From an uncultured Lachnoclostridium sp. (lineage in GTDB: Bacteria > Bacillota > Clostridia > Lachnospirales > Lachnospiraceae), in assembly GCA_946415315.1 (NCBI GenBank), contig CAMKRZ010000009.1, forward strand, positions 24,846 through 88,845: 64,000 bases of DNA, given 5' to 3'. The translations under genes were made by a program, and so were the position numbers. Below the pieces are notes generated by a model. The model was not told where the DNA came from. It worked only from the letters and a program-made list of their open reading frames with translations, and did no database searches. Below are positions 46,817 to 55,110 of this stretch, one piece after another. Every line of letters begins with the position of its first letter. Within the stretch, counting starts at the first letter, position 1.

Positions 46817-48572
46817 CAGTCAGACCGCGCGGCCGAAGGACACAAAGGGCACGCTGCGGCGTCTTCTCTCCTACCTGAACGCCTATCGGGTCCCGATGGC
46901 GATCGGCCTGATCCTTTCCATCACGGGCAACCTCTTCGCTCTCTACGGACCGAAGCTTGCCGGCAAGGCCATCGGCGCGATCGGGGACGGCGCGGGAATG
47001 GCGAATTTTCCGCGCATCTATCACTACCTGAAGCTGCTGCTCGTGCTGTATGTGGGCTCCGCGGTGTGCACGTTCCTTCTCTCCGTTCTGATGATGAAGG
47101 TCGGCCGCTCCGTCGGCAAGAAGCTCCGCAGCGAAGTTTTCGACAAATTGATGACCATGCCGGTCGGTTACTTCGACACGCACCAGACCGGCGACATCAT
47201 CAGCCGCGTTTCCTACGACATCGACGTCATCAGCAACTCGCTCTCCACGGACGTGGTGCAGATCCTGTCGAGTCTGATCACGGTCGTCGGCGCATTCATC
47301 ATGATGCTCACGATCTGCCCGCCGCTCGTACTTGCCGTGCTGATCACGATCCCGCTGTCGATCTTCTACACGCGTTACATCACCAGGAAGGCACGTCCGC
47401 TTCTGTCGGCACGTTCCGCGATGTACGGGCAGATGAACGGCTACTCGGAGGAGATGTTCTCCGGGCAGAAGACCATTCAGGCGTACGCTCACGAAGAACT
47501 CACGCTCACAGAGTTCGACGGGATCAACGAGCAGACATGCGAAGCGTTCTTCAACGCCGACTACATTTCCTCGAAGATCGGTCCGTCCATCGGATTTATC
47601 AACAACCTTTCGCTTGCGCTCACGGCAATGTTCGGCTCGATCTTCTACATGAAGAGCATCATCGACCTCAGCCAGATCTCGTCGTTCGTGCTGTACACGA
47701 GAAAGTTCTCCGGCCCGATCAACGAGGTCGCGAACATCGCGAATGAGATCCTTTCCTCGCTGGCCGCTGCCGAGCGTGTGTTCAACCTTCTGAACGAGTC
47801 GGACGAGATCGCCGATCTCAAGGATGCGGTCGAGCTGACCGACGTCCGCGGCGAGGTTGAACTCGAGGACGTGAACTTCTCCTATCGCCCGGAGAAGCCG
47901 ATCCTCCGCGACATCAACATCCACGCCGAGGCAGGAAAAATGATCGCCATCGTCGGGCCAACCGGCTCCGGCAAGACGACCATCATAAACCTGCTGATGA
48001 GATTTTACGAGCCCGTGTCGGGACAGATCTATGTCGACGACACGCCGCATGAACATTTTACGATGGAGTCGCTGCGGCGCGCCTACGCGCTCGTCCTGCA
48101 GGACACCTGGGTCTTCCACGGCACGATCTACGACAACATCGCCTACGGCCGCATCGGCGCCAGCCGCGATGAAGTGGTCGCCGCCGCGAAAGCCGCGCAT
48201 ATCCACCATTACATCATGTGTCTGCCGCAGGGCTACGACACCGTGATCACCGAGGACGGCGGCAACATCTCGAAGGGCCAGAAGCAGCTCCTCACGATCG
48301 CCCGCGCGATGCTCTACGACGCGAAAATGCTCATCCTCGACGAAGCGACCAGCAACGTCGATACCCGAACCGAGCGCCGCATTCAGAAAGCGATGCGCAC
48401 CCTGATGAAGGACAAGACATGCTTCGTCATCGCCCACCGCCTCTCTACGATCCAGAACGCCGACACGATCCTCGTGATCGGCAACGGAACCGTCGCCGAG
48501 GCCGGAACACATGAAGAGCTGATGGCGAAGAAAGGACGCTACTATAATCTGTATCAAGCACAGTTTGAGTGA
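46803..48572 (+). CDS. ABC exporter half-transporter B (catalytic Glu, altered signature)
   Basis: 589 residues from the ATG at 46803 (SD AGGAGG eight bases away; a GTG at 46794 lies within the SD). Exporter domain plus NBD: Walker A GPTGSGKTT (about 385), Walker B MLILDEATSNVD with the catalytic Glu, but signature ISKGQKQLL in place of LSGGQ. Together with subunit A this gives one competent and one degenerate ATP site, so the two form an obligate heterodimer. Followed by a strong terminator. Confidence 0.95.
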   Translation: MPLLSSQTARPKDTKGTLRRLLSYLNAYRVPMAIGLILSITGNLFALYGPKLAGKAIGAIGDGAGMANFPRIYHYLKLLLVLYVGSAVCTFLLSVLMMKVGRSVGKKLRSEVFDKLMTMPVGYFDTHQTGDIISRVSYDIDVISNSLSTDVVQILSSLITVVGAFIMMLTICPPLVLAVLITIPLSIFYTRYITRKARPLLSARSAMYGQMNGYSEEMFSGQKTIQAYAHEELTLTEFDGINEQTCEAFFNADYISSKIGPSIGFINNLSLALTAMFGSIFYMKSIIDLSQISSFVLYTRKFSGPINEVANIANEILSSLAAAERVFNLLNESDEIADLKDAVELTDVRGEVELEDVNFSYRPEKPILRDINIHAEAGKMIAIVGPTGSGKTTIINLLMRFYEPVSGQIYVDDTPHEHFTMESLRRAYALVLQDTWVFHGTIYDNIAYGRIGASRDEVVAAAKAAHIHHYIMCLPQGYDTVITEDGGNISKGQKQLLTIARAMLYDAKMLILDEATSNVDTRTERRIQKAMRTLMKDKTCFVIAHRLSTIQNADTILVIGNGTVAEAGTHEELMAKKGRYYNLYQAQFE

Positions 48573-48588
48573 TAACTGAGCGAAGCAT

Positions 48589-48627
48589 AAAAAACTGTCA
48601 ACACGTTTACGTGATTGGCAGTTTTTT
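48589..48627 (+). terminator. Intrinsic terminator of the ABC exporter operon
   Basis: 13-bp stem AAAAAACTGTCAA / TTGGCAGTTTTTT (one G-U) capped by an inner CACGTTTACGTG hairpin, T-run included in the right arm. Confidence 0.88.
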
Positions 48628-48629
48628 CA

Positions 48630-48907
48630 TGCGAGCGAAGTGCAGACATGAGCAAGAAGCCACGCGAAACGGGGCGGGATTGCGAATGGCTGCAGGATTG
48701 CGGAAGTGCGAAGCACGTAGCAATCCGTCTTATCACTCAAACCCTTATGAACGAAGAACAAACGCGAGCAAGAAGCCGTGTGTAACACGGCGAGATTGCG
48801 AGTGTTTGTAGGATTGCGAGAGTGCGTAGCACGAAGCAATCCGTAAATCATTCGACCACATGCGAACGAAGTGCAGACATGAGCAAGAAGCCGTGCGAAG
48901 CACGGCC
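48630..48907. repeat. Three tandem copies (one partial) of a roughly 95-bp intergenic repeat
   Basis: Copies at 48630-48728, 48748-48843 and 48861-48907 (5' half only). Shared blocks are GAGCAAGAAGCC, GGATTGCG and GCACGNAGCAATCCGT. Each full copy can fold a GGATTGC...GCAATCC hairpin, and the GCCGTG-N5-CACGGC hairpin is kept in copies 2 and 3 with changed loops. Non-coding; short open frames across it are not conserved between copies. Confidence 0.75.
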
Positions 48908-49327
48908 TAAACTTCCGTTTTCTCCGATTCAGGCCGAACCTTCTAAAGACTTATTTGGCCTAAACTTCCGTTTTCTCCGATTTAGGCTGAGCCTTTCAGA
49001 AACTTGTTAGGCCTAAACTTCCGTTTTCTCTAATTCAGGCCGAACCTCTCAGAGCCTCGTTAGGCCTAAACTTCCGTTTTCTCCGATTTAGGCTGAGCCT
49101 TTCAGAAACTTGTTAGGCCTAAACTTCCGTTTTCTCTAATTCAGGCCGAACCTCTCAGAGCCTCGTTAGGCCTAAACTTCCGTTTTCTCCGATTTAGGCT
49201 GAGCCTTTCAGAGACTTGTTAGGCCTAAACTTCCGTTTTCTCCGATTCAGGCCGAATCCCTCAGAAATAGGTTCGGCCCAAAGCGCCATTTCTTCCTATT
49301 CAGGCCGAAAAGAGCAAAAACAAGTTC
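48904..49327. repeat. 53-bp minisatellite array, eight units with a 106-bp higher-order repeat
   Basis: Units start with GGCCTAAACTTCCGTTTTCT at 48904, 48957, 49010, 49063, 49116, 49169, 49222 and 49275 (last one diverged), period exactly 53. Units 2 and 4 are identical, as are 3 and 5, so the last expansion duplicated a two-unit block of 106 bp. Each unit contains GGCCTAAA...TTYAGGCY, an imperfect inverted repeat with 16-base loop. There are no spacers, so it is not a CRISPR array, and I see no open frame. Confidence 0.95.
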
Positions 49328-49390
49328 GCACCCAGTGTTATTCGTCTCTTCCCTGACAAGACCAACCCGCAAACTTTCCGTTCCGCCGAC

Positions 49391-50800
49391 TCATTTCCAG
49401 TAATCCAGTTCTTCCTCATTCAAACCGATATTCTTCCCGTAAAAGACCGGATTCTTTCCTTCTTTTTTCTGTTTTTCATAATCTTTCAGGGAATCGATCG
49501 CCACTTTGCCAAGCAGCATACAGCAAGGCAGATTGATCAGCGTCATACCGCCCATGGTGATGTCCGCCATCGCCCATGCAGCGCCCATCGGAATGATCGC
49601 TCCGACCAGCACGACAACCGCACAGAGAATATGGAACACCCTCATGAACAACTTCGACGGCTGACGTTTCTTATTCAGGAAAATGAGGGCATTGTCGACG
49701 TAGTACAGATTTCCCAACAGCGTGGTGAAAGCAAAGAGGATCATCGCTCCGGTGATGAAGATCGGGCCTGCTTTTCCAAGTACCGACGAGAGCGCATTCT
49801 GCACATAGGGTGCGCCGGAGACAGCCTCGCTTCTCTCGACACCGCTCGAGAGGCACATGAGAGCCGTCGCCGTGCAGAGGAGAAGCGTGTCGATATATAC
49901 GGACAGCGTCTGAACCAGTCCCTGCTTGGCCGGGTGCGAAACCTTGGCGGAAGCGGAGGCGTTCGGCGCAGAGCCGACACCCGCTTCATTGGAATACAGT
50001 CCTCGCTTGATACCGTAGATCATACAGGATCCCGCCACTCCGGAGAAAATCGCCCGGAAATTGAACGCATCCTTAAAGATTGCGACAAACATGGACGGAA
50101 CGGCGGTAACATTGAGTCCGATCACCAGGAGAGAGATCGCGACATACAGAATTCCCATGACCGGAACAATGACGCTTGTCAACTTCACGATTCTCTTTCC
50201 ACCACCCAGAAGGCAGTATGCCGTCAACACCGCCAGCACCGTTCCGACAACCAAAGGCGTGATCTTCGAATCGTAAAATGAATACGTCTCAAAACTGGAC
50301 TGCAGGTTATAGGAGCAGAGCAGATTGAATCCCACCGCATACGTGGCGATCAGAAACACGCAGAACACGCCCGCGAGCACCGGCGCATGGAGTGCCTTCT
50401 CGATGTAGTAGGCCGGTCCGCCGTAACACTCGCCGGACTCATTTTTCTTTTTGAAAATCTGTGCCAGCGTACTTTCGATGAAGGCGGAAGCCGCTCCGAT
50501 GATGCACATCAGCCACATCCAGAAGCATGCGCCCGGACCGCCCAGACAGATTGCCGTGGAAACGCCGACGATGTTCCCCGTGCCCACGCGCGAAGCCGTC
50601 GAGACGAGCATTGCCTGAAGGGAAGATACATTTTGCTTGTCCTCCGGAGGCTCCTTGAGAAGCCGGATCGATTCCGGAAGCAAACGGATCTGCACGCCTT
50701 TGGTCAGCGCCGTAAAATAAAGCCCCGCAATTGCCATAACGACGATCAGAATCGGATAGTACATAAAGCTGTCGATCTTGTCCAAAAAATCTGTGATCAT
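49391..50800 (-). CDS. Sodium:alanine symporter (AGCS family)
   Basis: 469 residues, about eleven membrane helices. ASRVGTGNIVGVSTAICLGGPGACFWMW is the AGCS signature near the N-terminus; KRGLYSNEAGVGSAPNASASA is the conserved cytoplasmic loop before helix 8. It imports alanine or glycine with sodium. SD GAGGG before the ATG. The 5' leader is about 130 bases with a GC-rich hairpin (CGGCGG...CCGCCG); I cannot assign a known riboswitch to it. Confidence 0.95.
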   Translation of the reverse strand: MITDFLDKIDSFMYYPILIVVMAIAGLYFTALTKGVQIRLLPESIRLLKEPPEDKQNVSSLQAMLVSTASRVGTGNIVGVSTAICLGGPGACFWMWLMCIIGAASAFIESTLAQIFKKKNESGECYGGPAYYIEKALHAPVLAGVFCVFLIATYAVGFNLLCSYNLQSSFETYSFYDSKITPLVVGTVLAVLTAYCLLGGGKRIVKLTSVIVPVMGILYVAISLLVIGLNVTAVPSMFVAIFKDAFNFRAIFSGVAGSCMIYGIKRGLYSNEAGVGSAPNASASAKVSHPAKQGLVQTLSVYIDTLLLCTATALMCLSSGVERSEAVSGAPYVQNALSSVLGKAGPIFITGAMILFAFTTLLGNLYYVDNALIFLNKKRQPSKLFMRVFHILCAVVVLVGAIIPMGAAWAMADITMGGMTLINLPCCMLLGKVAIDSLKDYEKQKKEGKNPVFYGKNIGLNEEELDYWK

Positions 50801-50938
50801 TTTCCCTCACTCTCCCTGTCTCAAAAAACAGCAGTGAAACCTCCCGTGTCCCGCTCCGTACAGTCCGAAAAATATTCGGCGGCGCGTTCGTGCGATCCGC
50901 CGGCGCTAAGGAAACGCTGAATTCATCGGTGTTTCTTT

Positions 50939-50967
50939 AACATAACATAGCCCACTGAGCATTACAA
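50939..50967 (-). promoter_or_regulatory. Probable promoter of the alanine symporter
   Basis: -35 TTGTAA (50967-50962), 17-base spacer, -10 TATGTT (50944-50939), minus strand. Moderate match to consensus. Confidence 0.45.
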
Positions 50968-51009
50968 TAAAAACTGTACTAATGCATAGCATCCCCACCT
51001 GTTTTGTAG

Positions 51010-51015
51010 TATAAT
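51010..51015 (+). promoter_or_regulatory. -10 element upstream of the two small plus-strand genes
   Basis: TATAAT preceded by TGTAG (extended-10-like); no clear -35 is visible. Confidence 0.4.
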
Positions 51016-51053
51016 AAGCAAAACTCGCGTGGGTAGCCGTCCCCCTGGTTTTG

Positions 51054-51236
51054 ATGTACGAGCGGGAGCACCTGCTCGCCGGTCGCTTGATCAAGCAGAA
51101 GCCGGGTCTGCTGAACGGTATCAAATACATGCTGCCGGGTTACATCAACGCGATCATAATCCCCGCTCTCTATCTAATTTTCCGGATGTTGAAATTTCTG
51201 TATGTCCGGATCAACCACCTGGATCGGGTGAAATAA
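51054..51236 (+). CDS. Possible 60-residue membrane peptide
   Basis: 60 residues beginning MYEREHLLAG, with one hydrophobic segment YINAIIIPALYLIFRMLKFLYV flanked by Lys/Arg. A -10 lies 39 bases upstream, but there is no convincing SD before the ATG. It could be a real small protein or a remnant. A GGAAGCC/GGCTTCC hairpin (51240-51258) separates it from the next gene. Confidence 0.35.
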   Translation: MYEREHLLAGRLIKQKPGLLNGIKYMLPGYINAIIIPALYLIFRMLKFLYVRINHLDRVK

Positions 51237-51272
51237 AAAGGAAGCCGCAAGGGCTTCCGCAAGGAGTTTTAT

Positions 51273-51581
51273 ATGGTTCTCAGAAAAGATTTACTGTCGC
51301 TCGGATTCTACAAACTGAGCGCATTTCACGGCAGCGACGGCCCTCTCAGCTATCGCATTGAAAACGTTAAAGCCGAGGACGGCGAGGATTCGAAAGGTAA
51401 CAAGAAGTATAAGATTGTCGGTCTCCGCGTCATCACCTACCCCGGTCCGTACAACTTCGAGCACACCGACGACTCCCTGAAAGTGTCGAAAGATTTTCCA
51501 TTTGAAGCGGAAAGCCTCGATGCGATCACCGACTACCTGAACAGCCTTCCGGCGCCGGAGCCGGTTCCCGTGAGGGAGTAA
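51273..51581 (+). CDS. Hypothetical protein, 102 residues
   Basis: 102 residues, SD AAGGAG six bases before the ATG. The sequence is hydrophilic and beta-like (YRIENVKAEDG...KKYKIVGLRVITYPGPYNF), with a short acidic helix (EAESLDAITDYLNS) and a Pro/Glu tail. No family recognised. It converges on the nucleoid-associated protein gene. Confidence 0.65.
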   Translation: MVLRKDLLSLGFYKLSAFHGSDGPLSYRIENVKAEDGEDSKGNKKYKIVGLRVITYPGPYNFEHTDDSLKVSKDFPFEAESLDAITDYLNSLPAPEPVPVRE

Positions 51582-51606
51582 ATGCACTAGCCAAAGGGGA
51601 TATTTC

Positions 51607-52605
51607 TCACAGCTCGATCGAGTTTATCTCCTTGAGCAGGATTGTGATCTTGCCGTCGTCCGCCTGCACGTACTCCACAAAATCCGGATTGCGCAGGTAG
51701 CTGACCGGCACGAGGATCTCGATCCCGTTGTCCGTCACGATCTTCTGTTTGCGCGTAAGTGCGCGCTCCGTCTTGGGACTCACCGCGATCGGCTCGCGCG
51801 GGATCTGCTCCTTCTCCATGCGCTCGCGATAGAGCTCTCCCGCCTTCTCGCTGTCGGAAAATACGGCCTCCTCCACGCAGGCAACACTCACACAGCCGGA
51901 CGACTCCGCCCGGTCGGCGACCTCCTTCTTCAGATCCATGATCTTCTCCGGCACCTGCTCCTTCGGGTAGCACTCGCGAATGACTTCCACAGCCGCCTCG
52001 CGCATCGTCTCAACCGTCTTCTTCTCCGAGGTCTTCGGCCGCATCTTTAGCACATGCTCCGCAAGATAGTTGCAGCGCACGTCATCGATGTAGTGTTGCG
52101 TGTCGGAAAGTCTCACCGACTGTGTACCCGGGTCGATCACAAAATACTCGCACTTGCTCAGTCCGCCCTTCGGCATCACCTTCGAATTCAAAATCCACGA
52201 GACATTGCCTTCCGCGTCAAGCCGGCACAGGAACATCTCCTGGAACGGCAGTTTGAACATCGCGACGAACGGCCTCTCCTCGGCAAGGAAATATACGAAA
52301 ATGCCGCTGCCTGCCCGCAGCTCCGTGTTGTCGCGCACCAGCTCGTAAATCTGCCCGGCTACGATGTTCGTGAACGCCTCAAGTTCCTCCGGGTTCTTCG
52401 GCACCGTCTCGTCCGCATAATCCCCGACACCGTAATTCGCCGTCACCGCGCCCGTCTCCGAGAGCGATGCCACGCACAGTTTCGCAATATATCCGTACAG
52501 CGCGTCCTCCTCGTCCAACTTGACTTCACTGCAGTTCGGGCAGGGAAGCGTCGCGTCGATCGTCGTCAGAAACACTTTATAAATCTCAATATCAGTAGCT
52601 CTCAT
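51607..52605 (-). CDS. Nucleoid-associated protein (NdpA/YejK family)
   Basis: 332 residues from the ATG at 52605 (SD GGAGG). The pattern of the 37-kDa nucleoid-associated family is clear: an early acidic alpha/beta region (SLSETGAVTANYGVGDYADETV), GIFVYFLAEERPFVAMFKLPF, a middle VIDPGTQSVRLSDTQHYIDDV, and a C-terminal IEILVPVSYLRNPDFVEYVQADDGKITILL. Relatives bind the nucleoid; their exact role is unclear. Confidence 0.85.
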   Translation of the reverse strand: MRATDIEIYKVFLTTIDATLPCPNCSEVKLDEEDALYGYIAKLCVASLSETGAVTANYGVGDYADETVPKNPEELEAFTNIVAGQIYELVRDNTELRAGSGIFVYFLAEERPFVAMFKLPFQEMFLCRLDAEGNVSWILNSKVMPKGGLSKCEYFVIDPGTQSVRLSDTQHYIDDVRCNYLAEHVLKMRPKTSEKKTVETMREAAVEVIRECYPKEQVPEKIMDLKKEVADRAESSGCVSVACVEEAVFSDSEKAGELYRERMEKEQIPREPIAVSPKTERALTRKQKIVTDNGIEILVPVSYLRNPDFVEYVQADDGKITILLKEINSIEL

Positions 52606-52617
52606 TGCCAACCTCCG

Positions 52618-52742
52618 AAAACCTAAATCAAGAACGCCAACGGCGTTCTTGCCGCGGCGCTTGCGGACACACCTTCCTCTGCACGCGCCTGCGATCCTGC
52701 CGGAGGCGCTTTCACGGGCGGGGTATTCCCCGAACGTGAAAG
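52618..52742 (-). repeat. Structured intergenic element, copy 2
   Basis: About 80 percent identical by eye to 18442-18567, and likewise between a minus-strand stop and the next minus-strand start. The outer hairpin here is CTTTCACG...GGGG/CCCC...CGTGAAAG instead of CTCATGTC...GACATGAG: both arms changed but still pair. An extra stem GGGAAGATGCT / AGCATCTTCCC (52743-52766) follows and may terminate the MetE-like gene. Confidence 0.75.
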
Positions 52743-52849
52743 GGAAGATGCTCCAAAGCATCTTCCCCATTATACGATGTCAACGCCGGTTCGGCAATAC
52801 CGCTTTCGCGCCTCCCTGGCAATATTGCTCCCGCGTTTCCTCCGCGGTG

Positions 52850-53968
52850 TTATCCCCACACTTCCTCGGCGATTTCCTTCACGAGCGCAAGCTTCGCCCA
52901 CTGCTCCGACTCGGTCAGCTTGTTGCCGATCTCGCAGGAGGCAAATCCGCACTGCGGGCTCAGGCAGAGCCTCTCGAGCGGAACATACTTTGCCGCCTCG
53001 CGGATGCGCGCGATGACTGTCGCCTTGTCCTCGAGCTTCGGCGACTTTGTGGTGATCAGACCGAGCACGACTTTCTTATCGCCGGAAACCTTCGCAAGCG
53101 GATCAAAGCCTCCGGATCTCTCGTCGTCGAACTCCAGGAAAAATGCATCCACATTTTCCCGAGCGAAGAGAAACTCCGCAACACCGTTGTATGCGCCGGT
53201 GCTCGCGTACGTCGAATGGAAATTGCCGCGGCACACATGCGTGTTGATGACGAGGTCAGCAGGTTTGCCTTCGATCACGCGGTTGTTGATCGTGAGGTAC
53301 GCCTCCTTGATGCGGTCGACGCCGCCGTCCTCCGCGCCGTAGAAGAGGTTCACACGAGGGTCGACAAGCATTCCCCACGTGCAGTCATCGAGCTGCAGAT
53401 TGCGGCATCCTGCCTCGTACAGCTGGCGGATCACCTCGCGGTAGCCGGCGACAAGATCATCGATCAACTCCGCGTCCTCCGCATAGAATTTGCGCGTATT
53501 TTCCGCGGCAAACGGCATCACCAGCTGCGCCAGAAACTGCGCGGGCGCCGGGATCGTCTGCTTCGCGACCGTATTTTCATCCTCGAGCGCCTTCACGAAA
53601 CGAAAATGCTCCACGAACGGGTGCTCCTTCGTGAGCGACAGTTTTCCGACGAGAAACGTGTCGTCAATCATCGCCTGCTCCCCGTGGAACGGCAGGCCCG
53701 TCTTCGTGTGCTGATGAGCGATCCCGTCGAATCCCCACATAAAATCAAGATGCCACGTCGCACGGCGGAACTCTCCGTCCGTGATCACATGGTAACCGAG
53801 CTCCTTCTGTTTCGCCACAAGCTCGAGGATGCACTCGTCCTCAACGGCCTTTAGCTCCGCCTGATCGATCTTCCCTTCCTCAAACTCCGCTCTCGCTTTC
53901 TTCAATCTCGCCGGCCGCAGAAAACTGCCGACATAGTCGTACCGAAACGGTGTCTTCAACTCACCCAT
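52850..53968 (-). CDS. MetE C-terminal-domain methyltransferase-like protein (YxjG/YxjH type)
   Basis: 372 residues, about half of full MetE. The core domain of cobalamin-independent methionine synthase: YDYVGSFLRPARLKKAR, HVITDGEFRRATWHLDFMWGF, LQLDDCTWGMLVD, NTHVCRGNFHSTYASTG (zinc-ligand region His-x-Cys), FFLEFDDERSGGF and LCLSPQCGFASC (last Cys ligand). Such stand-alone versions transfer methyl groups in methionine recycling. SD AGGAGG. A divergent LysR regulator lies 149 bases away. Confidence 0.92.
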   Translation of the reverse strand: MGELKTPFRYDYVGSFLRPARLKKARAEFEEGKIDQAELKAVEDECILELVAKQKELGYHVITDGEFRRATWHLDFMWGFDGIAHQHTKTGLPFHGEQAMIDDTFLVGKLSLTKEHPFVEHFRFVKALEDENTVAKQTIPAPAQFLAQLVMPFAAENTRKFYAEDAELIDDLVAGYREVIRQLYEAGCRNLQLDDCTWGMLVDPRVNLFYGAEDGGVDRIKEAYLTINNRVIEGKPADLVINTHVCRGNFHSTYASTGAYNGVAEFLFARENVDAFFLEFDDERSGGFDPLAKVSGDKKVVLGLITTKSPKLEDKATVIARIREAAKYVPLERLCLSPQCGFASCEIGNKLTESEQWAKLALVKEIAEEVWG

Positions 53969-54002
53969 GACATAACCCTCCTTAAATTTTGTTATAGCAC
54001 TG

Positions 54003-54084
54003 ATTATATGCCTACTCCTTCAGTAGGTAAAATATATAACTTCTTTATTTTCCCATAGATTTTCTCTATGGTATGCTGTATAAT
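54003..54084. promoter_or_regulatory. Divergent promoters with two palindromes between MetE-like and LysR genes
   Basis: Minus -10 TATAAT (54008-54003) with palindrome CCTACT-CCTTC-AGTAGG (54011-54027) filling the -35/-10 spacer. Plus -10 TATAAT (54079-54084) preceded by palindrome CCATAGA-TTTTC-TCTATGG (54053-54071). Both are probable binding sites, the second resembling a LysR-type or MET-box-like dyad. Confidence 0.65.
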
Positions 54085-54117
54085 CGCGGTTAAGACTATG
54101 TTGAGAAGGAGCGGGCA

Positions 54118-55020
54118 ATGACACTCAAACAACTGCAATATATCATCACCGTCGCCGAGACAGGCAACATCACCGAAGCCGCGAAGAAGCTTTTCCTTGC
54201 GCAGCCAAGCCTCACGGCCTCAATCCACGAGTTGGAGAAGGAGTACGGGATCAGCATTTTCTCACGCTCAAACAAAGGTATCGAACTGACGCCGGAGGGC
54301 GAGGAATTCTTAGGGTACGCGCGGCAGGTCGTCGAGCAGGCCGACCTGATCGAGGAGCGCTACACCGGCCGATCCTTCGGCAAACAGCGCTTCTGTGTCT
54401 CCTCGCAGCATTACTCCTTCGCCGTGGAGGCGTTTGTGAAACTGCTGCAGGAGTGCGGCGGCGACCGCTACGAGTTCCACATGCGAGAGACGCAGACCTA
54501 CGAGATCATCGAGGATGTCGCCAAGCTTCGCAGCGAGATCGGCGTGCTGTATCTCAACCGGTTCAACGAGACCGTCATCCGCAAGACGCTGCGCGACAAC
54601 AACCTCACCTTCGAATCGCTCTTCACCGCAAAGCCTCACGTGTTCATCGGGCGAACAAGTCCCCTCGCAGCCAAGGAGACGATCGCGCTTTCGGATCTGA
54701 AGCCGTATCCGCGGCTTTCGTACGAGCAGGGGAACCACAACTCGTTTTATTTTTCGGAGGAAATTCTGAGTACGATGGACAGCGACCGCGAACTTGTCGT
54801 CTGCGACCGTGCCACACTTTTCAACATGTTGATCGGCCTGAACGGTTACACGATCTGCAGCGGCGTGATCAACGAGGAGCTGAACGGTCCGAACATCATC
54901 GCAAAACCGCTCGAAGTGGATGACTACATGGAGATCGGTTACATTTTGCCCGCAGGAATCCGGCCGTCCGCGCTCACTGCAAACTACATCAACTATTTAA
55001 AAGAAGCGGTCACCGTATAA
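54118..55020 (+). CDS. LysR-family regulator, probable controller of the MetE-like gene
   Basis: 300 residues. HTH at 1-60: MTLKQLQYIITVAETGNITEAAKKLFLAQPSLTASIHELEKEYG is textbook LysR. The substrate-binding domain follows (residues 90-295). It lies divergent from the MetE-like gene with shared palindromes, the usual LysR arrangement, so a sulphur-amino-acid effector is plausible. SD AAGGAG. Confidence 0.93.
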   Translation: MTLKQLQYIITVAETGNITEAAKKLFLAQPSLTASIHELEKEYGISIFSRSNKGIELTPEGEEFLGYARQVVEQADLIEERYTGRSFGKQRFCVSSQHYSFAVEAFVKLLQECGGDRYEFHMRETQTYEIIEDVAKLRSEIGVLYLNRFNETVIRKTLRDNNLTFESLFTAKPHVFIGRTSPLAAKETIALSDLKPYPRLSYEQGNHNSFYFSEEILSTMDSDRELVVCDRATLFNMLIGLNGYTICSGVINEELNGPNIIAKPLEVDDYMEIGYILPAGIRPSALTANYINYLKEAVTV

Positions 55021-55034
55021 CGGCAACCGCTTCT
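55002..55034 (+). terminator. Intrinsic terminator overlapping the end of the LysR gene
   Basis: AGAAGCGGT / ACCGCTTCT stem, tail GCTTTTTCTC. The left arm is inside the last codons. Confidence 0.75.
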
Positions 55035-55110
55035 GCTTTTTCTCGTTCGATTGAATTAACGCACTCTTCTGTCTGCATTTTTCGGAATCCGGTGCATCCC
55101 GCAGGCCTTC

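Noticed and set aside
48904..49327. CRISPR array
   Set aside because: The 53-bp units are contiguous with no unique spacers, and no cas genes are in the window.
50801..50935. Glycine riboswitch before the alanine symporter
   Set aside because: The leader has a GC hairpin but I cannot find the conserved glycine-aptamer core, so no riboswitch is called.
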